Assembly: GCA_041583135.1 (NCBI GenBank)
Contig: JBFHGJ010000003.1
Location: 76,752-140,751 of the forward strand
Source of the DNA: JABSOG01 sp041583135
Lineage (GTDB): Bacteria; Pseudomonadota; Gammaproteobacteria; Enterobacterales; Alteromonadaceae
DNA length: 64,000 bases
Direction: 5' to 3'
The position numbers were made by a program, and so were the translations under genes. The notes beneath the pieces are model-generated. The model ran no database searches. It saw only the letters and a list, made by a program, of their open reading frames with translations, and was not told where the DNA came from. Positions within the stretch are counted from its first letter, which is position 1; each line of letters starts with the position of its first letter. This document shows, one piece after another, positions 15,616-25,262 of the stretch.

Positions 15616-16635
15616 TTATACTTCTTTTACTTTATACGCTGTCTGATTGAAAGACATTGCCCAAAGTATGCGTGCCATTTTATTTGCAACGGCCATGGCA
15701 GCCTTATGCTTGCCTCGGCGTATGATTAGTTGGTCTGCCCATCTTGATAAATAGTCTTGCCCTTTATGAGCGTAACGCACTATTGACCAAGCTCCCTGAG
15801 TCAGCAACCATCTCAGATATCTGTTACCCCGGCGAGTTATACCTCCAAATCTCTGTTTACCACCTGATGAATACTCATTGGGAACAAGACCAATAAAAGC
15901 GGAACGATGTCTTCCATTCCTAAATGAAGAACCATCTCCTATTGCAGAAAAGAACGCGGTAGCAGTCTTATAGGACACCCCTTTAAGCGTCATTAGCAAC
16001 TTAGTTGTCTCGTTCGCGGTTGCTTGTTTTTTGATTCGTAACTCCAGTTCTTTGATGGCCTTATTCAGCAAGCGCCATTCTCGATATATATCCCTAAAAA
16101 GACTTCTTGCATCCTCTGTTAAACCATTATCAGGCTCATCGCACAGTGTAGGTACGGCTGCAAACAAGTTAGTTTTTCCTTGAGGTAATACTATCCCGTA
16201 TTCACTTAGGAGGCCCCTGAGTTGGTTTATCAGAGCCGTTCTATGTTCGATACGCCTATCTAATAGCCTATGCACTTGAATCTGGTCTGTCTGTGCCAAT
16301 GTTTTTGGTTGAACAAATTGAATATTTGGACGATTGGCTGCTTCTGTTATCGCAAATGCATCATTCCGGTCGGTCTTGTTGCCTTTGACAAACGGTTTAA
16401 CATGGATAGTTGGTATAATTCTCACCTCGTGGCCGCGCTCTTTGAGTTCTCTACCGAAGTAATTGGAGCCAGCACATGCTTCCATAGCAATAGCAACACC
16501 AGGATATTGTGCAAGGAATATCATCAAGTTAGTTCGTTTAATCGATTTGTTAAACACTGTTTTACCAGCCTGATTTACACCACAAACTTGAAAAATATTT
16601 TTTGCCAAGTCAATACCAATTAATGTAACCTTCAT
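15616..16635 (-). CDS. IS110-family transposase (IS1111-like)
   Basis: Start at the ATG at 16635 (MKVTLIGIDLAKN), preceded by AAGGTG. The 339-residue recombinase has the RuvC-like N-terminal DEDD domain (GIDLAKN; MEACAGSNYF; TDRNDAFAI) and the C-terminal Tnp20 domain with the catalytic serine region EYSSGGKQRFGGITRRGN and RYLRWLLTQGA. Length and motifs are intact, so it may be active. It cuts and joins DNA through a RuvC-like/serine hybrid mechanism guided by a non-coding RNA. Its leader can fold over the ribosome-binding site. Confidence 0.95.
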   Translation of the reverse strand: MKVTLIGIDLAKNIFQVCGVNQAGKTVFNKSIKRTNLMIFLAQYPGVAIAMEACAGSNYFGRELKERGHEVRIIPTIHVKPFVKGNKTDRNDAFAITEAANRPNIQFVQPKTLAQTDQIQVHRLLDRRIEHRTALINQLRGLLSEYGIVLPQGKTNLFAAVPTLCDEPDNGLTEDARSLFRDIYREWRLLNKAIKELELRIKKQATANETTKLLMTLKGVSYKTATAFFSAIGDGSSFRNGRHRSAFIGLVPNEYSSGGKQRFGGITRRGNRYLRWLLTQGAWSIVRYAHKGQDYLSRWADQLIIRRGKHKAAMAVANKMARILWAMSFNQTAYKVKEV

Positions 16636-16637
16636 TC

Positions 16638-16716
16638 TGAACACCTTTTGTTTGTTAATTGAATTCGCAAACTCAATATTGGCGCACTATGACGCCGTTT
16701 CAACAAGAGGTGTTCA
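16638..16716 (-). promoter_or_regulatory. Inverted repeat that can mask the transposase ribosome-binding site
   Basis: TGAACACCT (plus strand 16638-16646) is complementary to AGGTGTTCA (16708-16716). On the mRNA the downstream arm is AGGUGUUCA, which contains the AAGGUG ribosome-binding site of the transposase. Transcripts starting beyond 16716 could therefore fold and hide it. Several insertion sequences use such leaders to block activation by outside transcription; here the role is inferred. Confidence 0.45.
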
Positions 16717-16818
16717 TCTCATCACCCTAGTAAATGCACAAGAAGATAATGTAGTATTGTAGCCTAATTGATAACAAGGTCTTGCGCATAGACCAGATTT
16801 TTGAGCGTAGGCGGCAAA

Positions 16819-19413
16819 ATGGCGAGATTTTTCGTATCCTTAAAGGTATTTTTCATCGGTATTTTGCTTACTATATGCTGTAGTCTGTTTTCTGCAGCAG
16901 GTAGTTTTTTTGGGCTTAATCTCAAAATATATGATTTATACTTAGAGTTACCAATCAAGAAGTCTCCTGGTAGCCATACTTTGCTCATTCACAACGATAT
17001 TACACCTAATGCTGTTGGAACTGAGTTGGAGTTGCTGATCCAACAACTCACAGCACTTAAAGCTGACAAAGTGGTGTTATTGAGCCAATCCATATGGCCA
17101 AGACAGCTCTTACTGCGACCTAATGAGCGGGTCTACAGTAATTTTCCCAGAACGGAGGGACAGATTGTTGCGACATATCAGCTAATGGCGGAACAAGGCG
17201 TTTATCGACTTTTTACCTCTGCTCATTTTACTCCTCAGCTGAATGATTACTATCCGACGATAGCCAAAGTACAAAGTAGTGCCGACTATCTCAACTATTT
17301 TATTGATTTTCATGAGTTTAGTAATCTTACGCTTACTCAGGCCTTGGCTGATAACCTGATCTCCTCGTTGGTGACGGGAAAAGTTGTGCTGGTCGATTTG
17401 GACTATGTTCAACCACATGAGCGGTTTTATACGCCTTTGGGCGACGCCTCTTACGCGCAGTTGCAAGCCTTGGCTGTTGAGACTCAGTTAACCCAAAGTC
17501 GTCTTATTGTGCTGCCAGAGTGGATTTCATTTTTTTTATTGGTACTTGTGTTTACACTGTATTTTTTGATTTTGCAGTTAGCTCGGCCCCAAGGTTTGGT
17601 TATCTTTACTGTTGTCATGCTTGCTCTCACTTTGATGGGGAGCGTCTTTATGCTTGCTGCTGGGCACTTATTATTACCGATATTTGAATTGCTGTTGTTG
17701 CAGTTTGGCGCGCTTGTATACCTTTCAGTGGCCTTCCGATTACGAGAGGAATTGACGGTGGTAAACATTTCATCCTCTCTAAATGCAAGGCTAAGCAAAA
17801 AAGTACAGCCACCATCATTTTATCAATCGAGAAACCCTTGGGACAGCCTCCACACCCTAATAAATCAACAGCTTAACTTGCATCGTTCGATCTTTTTGGC
17901 CAAGGTTCCAAAAGACCATCGAGTTAAAGCAATTCACGCGCTGAATTGTTCCATTGATGACATAAAGGAAATGCGCCGAGATTACCAACGGACGCCTTAT
18001 AGCGAGGTTATTGCGCAAAACAAGCCGCTTCAACTGCAGCGACAGTATTTTACGTCACTGCAAGAAAATGAAATAGAATTTATGTGTCCTTTGGTCGTTG
18101 GAAATGACGTATTAGGGTTTTGGGCACTGACGATCGTGCCTACTGAGGAGTTTAACCTGACACAATTTGATAATCACTTACGCCTGTTCAGTAGGGAGTT
18201 GACTGAGCTTTTAGTACACCGACAAAATTACCAAAGTAGTAGTCGTAAAGAAAACAATTTATTTAGGCGGTTTTTGGGATTGAGGCTGATGGAATCGGAA
18301 TATCGACTACTGAATCAGTCTGTTTCAATGTTGGAGAGACGTTATAGCACTTTACAATTTGTATTTGACGGGATGAGTACTGCCAGTGCGCTGTATAATC
18401 TGTTTGGGCAAATTCTGCACGCTAATAATAAAATGGACCAATTGGTGAAAAAGTGGCGCTTACCGATATATAGGTTAACTGCGCATGATTTTTTGTTGCA
18501 ACTTACTGGGTTATCTTCGGATGATATTAAGCAACGATTATTGCAAGTTTCGCTACATAAGGCACAGGTCAGTTTGCGAGTGAACCTTGCTGAGCACGGT
18601 GATGAATATGTGTTACAGATTAAAGCAATAGATGTTGCAGACGATAAGCGGGAGCAGGGGCTAATGGTCCTTGGGCTGTTATTTGAGTTTATTGATATCA
18701 GTGAGGCTTTAAAGGTCATCAATATGAAAAAAGAGCTATATAGCCAATACTTTCACCAAATGCGCAATAACCTTAGCACGCTAAACCTACTGTCGCGTCA
18801 AATATCCAAAAATATTGCCGAGGAGAATAAGCCGTTGGTAGCAATGCTTGAACAGACTCTTGACGAATGTACTAGAGTCAATGTTGTCATTGAAGACCAG
18901 CTGGCGGAGCAGCGTAAGCAACAATTGTCCGTAGTTCCACTCAATCCACTGGCTACGCTTAAAGAAACCCTTGCAGTGGTTGCTATGGATTTTGAAGTCA
19001 AGGGGGGAAAGATTGAATTAAAGGCTCCGGCCATAATGAGCTTAACTTTAGCTGAACCCAATCAGCTTGAACGCCTCTACCGTCATATCCTGGACATCCT
19101 AGTGGCAGATTGTCCGGCTGGCGCTGGCTGGATAAGTATCCACTTGAAAGATATCGAAACCGCTGAAGGTGAGAGGCGTATTGTGATTGACTTTGTCAAT
19201 GAAGGTTATGGGATACCGCAAGAGGATATTGATAAGTTGATGACGGCATACCGTGATACCCCTCAGACGCTGTCAGAACATGCCGAGCTGCTTGAAAGAT
19301 TACTAAACGAATGTCATCATGCAAACTATTGGGGACTTGATGTCGATATTAAGAGTAAGCTGGGGGATGGGTTTCATATTACCCTAACAATACCAACATT
19401 TTCTATTGGCTAG
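16819..19413 (+). CDS. CHASE2-type sensor histidine kinase-like protein, degenerate
   Basis: Start at the ATG at 16819, just after AGGCGG; the TTG at 16801 only extends the frame. The 864-residue protein has a membrane helix (about 10-32) and an extracytoplasmic CHASE2-like domain (about 33-233). Three consecutive membrane helices follow (about 235-305), then a GAF-like region (about 340-470), a PAS-like region (about 505-600) and a kinase region. The phosphoacceptor candidate is H646 in FHQMRNNL. The ATP-binding part is unusual: no N-box asparagine is visible where expected (LYRHILDILVADCP), and the G1 box is reduced to VNEGYGIP. It may bind ATP poorly or act as a pseudokinase. It is the first gene of the capsule-like operon. 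Confidence 0.8.
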   Translation: MARFFVSLKVFFIGILLTICCSLFSAAGSFFGLNLKIYDLYLELPIKKSPGSHTLLIHNDITPNAVGTELELLIQQLTALKADKVVLLSQSIWPRQLLLRPNERVYSNFPRTEGQIVATYQLMAEQGVYRLFTSAHFTPQLNDYYPTIAKVQSSADYLNYFIDFHEFSNLTLTQALADNLISSLVTGKVVLVDLDYVQPHERFYTPLGDASYAQLQALAVETQLTQSRLIVLPEWISFFLLVLVFTLYFLILQLARPQGLVIFTVVMLALTLMGSVFMLAAGHLLLPIFELLLLQFGALVYLSVAFRLREELTVVNISSSLNARLSKKVQPPSFYQSRNPWDSLHTLINQQLNLHRSIFLAKVPKDHRVKAIHALNCSIDDIKEMRRDYQRTPYSEVIAQNKPLQLQRQYFTSLQENEIEFMCPLVVGNDVLGFWALTIVPTEEFNLTQFDNHLRLFSRELTELLVHRQNYQSSSRKENNLFRRFLGLRLMESEYRLLNQSVSMLERRYSTLQFVFDGMSTASALYNLFGQILHANNKMDQLVKKWRLPIYRLTAHDFLLQLTGLSSDDIKQRLLQVSLHKAQVSLRVNLAEHGDEYVLQIKAIDVADDKREQGLMVLGLLFEFIDISEALKVINMKKELYSQYFHQMRNNLSTLNLLSRQISKNIAEENKPLVAMLEQTLDECTRVNVVIEDQLAEQRKQQLSVVPLNPLATLKETLAVVAMDFEVKGGKIELKAPAIMSLTLAEPNQLERLYRHILDILVADCPAGAGWISIHLKDIETAEGERRIVIDFVNEGYGIPQEDIDKLMTAYRDTPQTLSEHAELLERLLNECHHANYWGLDVDIKSKLGDGFHITLTIPTFSIG

Positions 19414-19440
19414 GTGTTAGCACAGAGGTAATTGCAGACT

Positions 19441-19809
19441 GTGAGTGATTCTAAAAAGGTATTATTCGTTGAAGATCAACAGGCTCTACAACAGTTAATG
19501 TTGTTTGAATTGACTGATATGGGACACCGAGTTGTTGCTGCCGATAATGGTCTAGAAGCGCTTGAACAGCTTGAACAGCAATCGTTTGATGTTATTGTAA
19601 CTGATTTATTTATGCCGGAAATGGGGGGGATTGAACTCATTGAGGTGGTTAAGAAAAGTCATCCAGAATTACCTATTATTGTTCTTTCAGCCTCCCGTCA
19701 TCATGATGTCAAAGAACAGTTGACCGTGCTTGGAGTCCCCCATTTTATTGATAAGCCCATTACTGCCGACAAAATATCACTACTTAACCATTTGATTGAG
19801 GCCCTTTAG
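19441..19809 (+). CDS. Single-domain response regulator
   Basis: Start taken at the GTG at 19441 (VSDSKKVLFVEDQQ), 11 nt after AGAGGT; a TTG at 19432 is an alternative. The 122-residue protein is a lone receiver domain with the acidic pocket VEDQ (residues 10-13), phosphoacceptor D55 in TDLFMPEMGG, a conserved Ser/Ala switch region VLSASR, and K105 in IDKPIT. It has no output domain. It lies between the CHASE2 sensor and the CapC-like gene (6 bp gap), so it probably relays the sensor signal by protein contact, perhaps onto the polymer synthase. Confidence 0.9.
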   Translation: MSDSKKVLFVEDQQALQQLMLFELTDMGHRVVAADNGLEALEQLEQQSFDVIVTDLFMPEMGGIELIEVVKKSHPELPIIVLSASRHHDVKEQLTVLGVPHFIDKPITADKISLLNHLIEAL

Positions 19810-19815
19810 CGCCTT

Positions 19816-22800
19816 ATGGATTTTGCCATCAACTTTTTGCCGCCTGGCGGCCTTTCAAGCTCAGTAATCACTACTGTGTGGGTTGGCGTTATGGTGGTGG
19901 CATTTTTTAATCTTCGCTTTGGTACGACTTTGTCTGGTCTAGTGGTGCCAGGTTATCTGGTGCCATTGTTCATTGTTCATCCGGTTAGTGCTTGGGTTGT
20001 CATAATTGAAAGCCTGTTGACTTACCTTATCGCGCGCGTTATCGCAGATCGAGGTTTGGTTCGTCTAGGGCTAGGGGAAATGTTCGGGCGAGACCGCTTT
20101 TTTATGCTGATACTTATCAGCGTCTTAGTTCGGATCGTGACTGATGGGTTTGTCTTGCCATTGCTGTCGGAGCAGTTGGCACAATTAGGCGCCCCATATG
20201 AAATGCGAAGTGCCTTGCACAGCTTTGGTCTCATCATTATCGCGCTGTGCGCCAATTTGATGTGGAACGGTGGAATCAAAGTGGGCTGCATTTCACTCGC
20301 TCTCTATATCGGCTGTACTTACTTTTTGGTCGAGTATGTATTAATGCCGTTTACCAACTTCAATATCAGTACTTTAGGTTATATGTATGAAGATATTGCA
20401 TCAAGTATCTTGGCGAGTCCTAAAGCATATATCATTCTGATCACTGCTGCTTTTATATCCTCACGCATGAATCTGCGTTACGGCTGGGATTTCAACGGTA
20501 TCCTTATTCCATCGTTATTGGCTTTGCAATGGTATGATCCATTCAAGATATTGGCTACTTTTGTCGAGGCAATAGTGGTTTTGATGTGCGCACAGGTTGT
20601 CATGAAGCTACCTGTCCTTAAAGCCATCAATTTTGAAGGCGCAAGGCAGATGATTTTATTCTTCAATGTCGGCTTTGGATATAAGGTTTTGCTCGGCTTC
20701 GCCATTGTTTATTGGATGCCTGAACAGAAGGTGACGGATTTTTATGGATTCGGCTATGTCTTGGCTACTCTGATGGCGCTTAAAATGTATCAAAATGGCA
20801 TTGCAATTCGTTTTACCCGTACTACTTTGCAAACTTCACTTGTCGCGGTCATATTTGCGAGCTTGTTTGGGTATGCACTGACACTGAGTCCGACAACTGC
20901 CTTAGTTGCCGTCGAAAGTCCGCTGGGCGATGTGCAGTACGATGTGTCTGATCACAGCCTCGGCCAATTTGTTGATAAAATTCGTCTACAGAGTTATCAA
21001 TCAGATAATGCGGAACTGCCAATTATACCGCTAGGTACAACTCTAAGTGACTTCAAAAAGCTATTTATGGCAATGCGGCAGTTGCGCTATCCTGTAGAGC
21101 CTGCGCAACTAAGCGGCTTGGCTCAGCTGGCCAAACAGGTAGGTTATCGGGTTAGCCTTATCGAGCAGCGTTATATTGCGCTGGATGATGTTACGCCGAC
21201 ACGAGGGTGGGGGAGTTATCTTGTTGATGCTCAGGCTAAGTCGCAAATGGCCATCGAGGTGCCCAAAGCGTTAGATGAACCAAAAGCTGCTGCTGTTGCC
21301 CTACCTGTATTTCAAGCGCTGAACGCCCGCTATTTGAGTTACGCTGGCGCAAGGGCTTCTCGCAGCGATGATGGCAATGACAACGTGTTACTAAATGCAC
21401 AGCTGCCAATGCAAATGTTTCATCAGGCTGTGGCCAATAACAATGCTTTGCAATTGCGTAGTTATACCCGGAGCACTGCAAGACAATTGTTGGGAGTGAG
21501 GCAAGATAAATCGGCACTTGATCTAGATATCGCACAAAGTTCGGTTTATGTAAAGCGAACCTTGCCCAATGGATTACCTTTAAAACGGCTCGAAACATTG
21601 CTTGGTGGCTTTGCTATTTACTGGCACTCACCAAAGACGCAAAATCGCCAGCGTGATACCGCGATTAATGGTTTCGTGGAGGTTTACCTTAATGAAGATA
21701 GTTTGTTGAATATTTTCTCAAAGGCTTACGCGCAACAAGATTATGAGGCGCTTGCTAAAACACAAAGCATTGATGGGTATCTACAAAGCTATTTGCTTGA
21801 TGGTCAATTGGATTTTGCTGCTAGAGGTTCTGACGCATATATCACCCCTTACAATTATGAGTTGTTATACTTCGATCAAACGGTTTTACAAAACGCGTTC
21901 ACCCTTATCGATAGCGCCAAAGATGGCAAATGGTTGCCAAAGCAACACCAGCAATTGCGGCAGGTGGCCTTTGCCGCCAGTCGTTTTAATTACAATGTAC
22001 GTTTGTATCGTCACGTACCCAACAATGCATATTATCTGATTATCGAACCGAACAAAGCACTTGAGCCGACAAGACATTGGGGAACTTATGTACTTAAAGT
22101 GGGTCATTCCAGCAATTATATTGTTGAAGTGCCAAGACCCATATATGAACGCAATACGTATGAGTTTGGTACTATGCTGTTTGAAAAGCTCGACGCCCGA
22201 GCATTGTTGATTAGTGGGGCTCACCCGTTGGCTAATAGTGATGGAAGTGCCGAAGTTACCCGCGTGCGCAACTCTGATAGCCTATTCAATTTGTTTCATC
22301 AGTCGTTACTAAGCCATTATGCCGGAGCTGAACCTTTTTCAGTCTCTATTCGGGGGTTTGAACCTGAGTTTGATGAAATGAAAGCTACGGTAGTAGTGGC
22401 ACATTTTGAGTATCAAAAACCCGGGGCGAGGAGACATCTAGGACTTCAGAGATTGAAGGAAACCATAGGAGATACAGGAGTGGCTCTAAAAGACTTTGAT
22501 GAGCGCCAGATTGCTCAGCGTTTTGAAGCCAAACTCAATGCTCAATCTCGTTTCACTCGATTTGTTTCCGATGCTCAATATGCTGAAGTTTGGTTACCGA
22601 GCTTGGTGCGTAGCCGGTTTGAACGTCTAGGGCCTGATGACGCGCTTGCTGTAAAGATAGCGGCTACCGGTTTGAAAACGCTGCTTGTCGATATAGATCA
22701 GGTTGTCGCGATGCAAGCAAAGGCGGTTGAAGCAGAGGCTAAACTTCTTCAGGCAAAAACATTACTAAAGGCGTTTGCAGCGTCGCACAATGTTACCCAA

Positions 22801-23007
22801 TTGAACGCTCTTAAGGCTTTAAATGCTAAAACTGATATTTTGGTGGACAACAATAGTGGTCAGTATTATGTGCGTTTTGTCGATGCATTCAACAACATAA
22901 CCTTTTTGGCAAATTTGATGCCTTTAAGTGCCAATAGTTATTCCAGCAATGTACGCGAGTTTGTTGCCAATCGAAAACATTTTTGGCACTTGGAGGCTGA
23001 ACAATGA
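19816..23007 (+). CDS. CapC/PgsC-like polymer synthase membrane protein with periplasmic extension
   Basis: A 1063-residue protein. Residues 1-355 hold about ten membrane helices in two related CapC-like halves, marked by GLVVPGYLVPLFIVHP (41-56) and GILIPSLLALQWYDP (228-242). In poly-gamma-glutamate systems CapC/PgsC is the membrane partner of the CapB/PgsB ligase; usual members have only about 150 residues. Residues 360-1063 form a large periplasmic part. It contains two copies of a domain also found alone in the product of 25252-26079: WGSYLV...EVPK...QLR (about 464-548) and WGTYVL...EVPR...SIRGF (about 755-848). In both copies the histidines of the lone protein are Lys or Arg, so they look non-catalytic. 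The stop overlaps the next ATG (ATGA). Confidence 0.8.
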   Translation: MDFAINFLPPGGLSSSVITTVWVGVMVVAFFNLRFGTTLSGLVVPGYLVPLFIVHPVSAWVVIIESLLTYLIARVIADRGLVRLGLGEMFGRDRFFMLILISVLVRIVTDGFVLPLLSEQLAQLGAPYEMRSALHSFGLIIIALCANLMWNGGIKVGCISLALYIGCTYFLVEYVLMPFTNFNISTLGYMYEDIASSILASPKAYIILITAAFISSRMNLRYGWDFNGILIPSLLALQWYDPFKILATFVEAIVVLMCAQVVMKLPVLKAINFEGARQMILFFNVGFGYKVLLGFAIVYWMPEQKVTDFYGFGYVLATLMALKMYQNGIAIRFTRTTLQTSLVAVIFASLFGYALTLSPTTALVAVESPLGDVQYDVSDHSLGQFVDKIRLQSYQSDNAELPIIPLGTTLSDFKKLFMAMRQLRYPVEPAQLSGLAQLAKQVGYRVSLIEQRYIALDDVTPTRGWGSYLVDAQAKSQMAIEVPKALDEPKAAAVALPVFQALNARYLSYAGARASRSDDGNDNVLLNAQLPMQMFHQAVANNNALQLRSYTRSTARQLLGVRQDKSALDLDIAQSSVYVKRTLPNGLPLKRLETLLGGFAIYWHSPKTQNRQRDTAINGFVEVYLNEDSLLNIFSKAYAQQDYEALAKTQSIDGYLQSYLLDGQLDFAARGSDAYITPYNYELLYFDQTVLQNAFTLIDSAKDGKWLPKQHQQLRQVAFAASRFNYNVRLYRHVPNNAYYLIIEPNKALEPTRHWGTYVLKVGHSSNYIVEVPRPIYERNTYEFGTMLFEKLDARALLISGAHPLANSDGSAEVTRVRNSDSLFNLFHQSLLSHYAGAEPFSVSIRGFEPEFDEMKATVVVAHFEYQKPGARRHLGLQRLKETIGDTGVALKDFDERQIAQRFEAKLNAQSRFTRFVSDAQYAEVWLPSLVRSRFERLGPDDALAVKIAATGLKTLLVDIDQVVAMQAKAVEAEAKLLQAKTLLKAFAASHNVTQLNALKALNAKTDILVDNNSGQYYVRFVDAFNNITFLANLMPLSANSYSSNVREFVANRKHFWHLEAEQ

Positions 23008-25262
23008 GATTGATTGGTAGAAGCATCTTAGTGTTAATGTTACTACTGTTTCTCTTTCAAGTGTATCAGCGTGTAGATAGCTGGCAGGGCTGGCAAAAAC
23101 CTCAAAGTGCCGATGATGAGCTGGGGTTCGATAGCTATCGTGTCTACTGGCTTGATGACAGTTTGATATTTAAGCTCCCGGCGAATACAGAGCAAGTACG
23201 AGTGATGTTAACTTCTACAGTCAGCCAAGATAGTAGCGACTTTAGACTCGGCTTTAGTGCCAGAGGGCAAGATAGTCAGGTGCTGGCTCAGGGGCAAAGG
23301 CAATACGATAATTTGTCTTTACCGCCTGAGGGAGAACGGTTTTTAGGAATGATACAAGGCCAACCTGCCCACTATACTCGAGAGTTTTATCTTGATGGCA
23401 ACAAAGCCAACCCTTTATCACAACTGAAGTTGTGGAAAATATCGGGTGATGACGTAAAGGTTGCATTGAGAGTCGCGGTGTTGGAGCGAAAAAGTGATAG
23501 TGAACTCGCAATTAATTGGCAGCGGATGCGCAGGGAAAAAAGGTCTAAACTGCTGGAAGGACATATCTATCCCAGTGATTTGGTGAAGGAGGAGCATCGC
23601 CGGGCGGCATTGCAATATCAGTGGTTATCTCTAGGTCCGGAAGGGCTTGAGGGGGAAGCGTATCAAGTGACGACTTTATTTGTCAAAAATGAAGATGAGC
23701 AGCTGCCGCCTGTTCAATTAGGGGAACTTGATAGCGCCGATGTGATTTCCAAATCAAAAGTGGTTACTCTCATGCAAAGGGCTACCAACCCTATCAGTGG
23801 TGCTAGCTGTGCTCAACCGCAGGATTGGATGGAGTTAGCTTGGGTGGAGGATGATCGTATCAGTGTTCAACATTTTGATGGCGCTGAACTGTCAATTCCG
23901 GCACAGCCTAGACTGTATCGTCTTCGTAGTAGCGCTAAATGTCAGCTATCATTGTTCGATAGCAACGGGCAGGCAGTTGAATTAGAACGTCAAGTGCAAC
24001 GCACATACGTTACGCAACGGGGTCAACCATTGGAGTTTGTTTTGACGCCTGGCGAAAATTCGGTTCAACCACTGAAGCTCACGGCTCGAGGGCTCAATTT
24101 AGACTCCTCTGGCGAAGTTTTGTGGGAAGTCGAGGATGACAATGGTGCTGCGCTGTTAAAGGGACGATTACAGGTAACTAAAAAGCCTGATTGGTATGAG
24201 CGATTAGCGTCGAATGACGCGCAACTTAGTGCTCGCTCGGAGGTCATTATAAATGCGCCCATAAATGCCGCTAAGATTCGGGTGTATAGTGAAAGCCAAA
24301 CGATGCTAATCAAGCTATTTAGTCGAAGTATCCATATGCCTTGGCTTGCCGGGACACCGAAATGGTTTACTGTAGAGCCAAATGATTTTGAGCGGCTTAA
24401 GCTTATGGACCATTCAAAGCTAATCTATTGGCAAAAACGTTTAGAGCCCAATGACCATCAGACCTTTCTCAGCCAATGGCAAACCTTAACGCCTGAACCC
24501 AACATTACCAGTTTCGAGCTGTTTAGCCATGACATCAGCGAGGCATATACCCCTAGTGCCTATTTGCCATTTACTGGAGGTTCAGTGCTGTTGGAGGGGC
24601 AACCAGGACGGCGTTTTATTACCCCCTCTCTTATCTACCAAAGGAGCAATAGTGACCCTCAACAGATAACTGTCCAACTCAATGACGAAAGTATTCAGTA
24701 CTGGTTGGTTGGTTCTATTGGTAAATTAAATTTAATGATGGTGAAACCGGGTTGGAATGAAGTCACGATTAAATCAAACGGTCATATTCAATGGTTTTTG
24801 AATCATCAAGCTAACAATCAATTGGAACAAAAGGGGCGACGTTTACGTTTGGTTTATCCTCTTGGCAACAATCTTCAGTTTCAACTGGACAAATCTGAAC
24901 CAAAAGAGTGGGTCAGTTTGCATTATTTTCCTGCCACCGATAAGGCGCACAGATTGACTGTCACCATTAAATACATGGCGAAAGCAGGAACCACTGAAGC
25001 GCATACGGTTCCGATAAGGCAGTTCAATATTGAGCCACAGCAGGAAAAACCACTTAACTGGCTACTTCATCAAAGAGATAGTCGCCTGTGGGGGCCTGTT
25101 GTTTTAGGGTTTGCACTAGAGTCGGATCTTCAAGCGGCTAAATATCGTATTACTGTCAGTAGTGACATAGCAGATAGCGGCTATATTCAAGCCTCCTATG
25201 TTAAACAAATTCCTGATGTGCTCATTGAGCACTTTTCTGAGAGGGGCGGAGATGGCAACTAA
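23004..25262 (+). CDS. Membrane-anchored periplasmic beta-rich protein, unknown
   Basis: A 752-residue protein with an N-terminal signal anchor (about 4-21, LIGRSILVLMLLLFLFQV) and no later membrane helix, so most of it should be in the periplasm. It is rich in alternating beta-strand patterns, for example DSLIFKLPANTEQVRVMLTS and the segment near IQYWLVGSIGKLNLMMVKPGWNE, as in stacked beta-sandwich domains. Two cysteines (ASCAQP, AKCQLS) may form a disulfide. I recognise no family. It overlaps its neighbours by 4 and 11 nt, so it is made together with the CapC-like and amidohydrolase-like proteins. It might be a periplasmic scaffold linking inner and outer membrane parts; this is inference. 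Confidence 0.7.
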   Translation: MRLIGRSILVLMLLLFLFQVYQRVDSWQGWQKPQSADDELGFDSYRVYWLDDSLIFKLPANTEQVRVMLTSTVSQDSSDFRLGFSARGQDSQVLAQGQRQYDNLSLPPEGERFLGMIQGQPAHYTREFYLDGNKANPLSQLKLWKISGDDVKVALRVAVLERKSDSELAINWQRMRREKRSKLLEGHIYPSDLVKEEHRRAALQYQWLSLGPEGLEGEAYQVTTLFVKNEDEQLPPVQLGELDSADVISKSKVVTLMQRATNPISGASCAQPQDWMELAWVEDDRISVQHFDGAELSIPAQPRLYRLRSSAKCQLSLFDSNGQAVELERQVQRTYVTQRGQPLEFVLTPGENSVQPLKLTARGLNLDSSGEVLWEVEDDNGAALLKGRLQVTKKPDWYERLASNDAQLSARSEVIINAPINAAKIRVYSESQTMLIKLFSRSIHMPWLAGTPKWFTVEPNDFERLKLMDHSKLIYWQKRLEPNDHQTFLSQWQTLTPEPNITSFELFSHDISEAYTPSAYLPFTGGSVLLEGQPGRRFITPSLIYQRSNSDPQQITVQLNDESIQYWLVGSIGKLNLMMVKPGWNEVTIKSNGHIQWFLNHQANNQLEQKGRRLRLVYPLGNNLQFQLDKSEPKEWVSLHYFPATDKAHRLTVTIKYMAKAGTTEAHTVPIRQFNIEPQQEKPLNWLLHQRDSRLWGPVVLGFALESDLQAAKYRITVSSDIADSGYIQASYVKQIPDVLIEHFSERGGDGN

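Larger units (their letters stand above)
15375..16709 (-). mobile_element. IS110-family insertion sequence, IS1111-like layout
   Basis: One transposase gene with a long non-coding stretch downstream (about 230 bp) and a short leader upstream, the layout of the IS1111 subgroup. The boundaries are tentative: they are set at a 9-bp direct repeat CAACAAGAG found at 15375-15383 and 16701-16709, which gives a 1.3-kb unit, a normal size for the family. True ends of IS110 elements usually lack target duplications, so the repeat may instead be part of the recombined core. The element sits between the chemoreceptor and the capsule-like operon. Confidence 0.6.
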
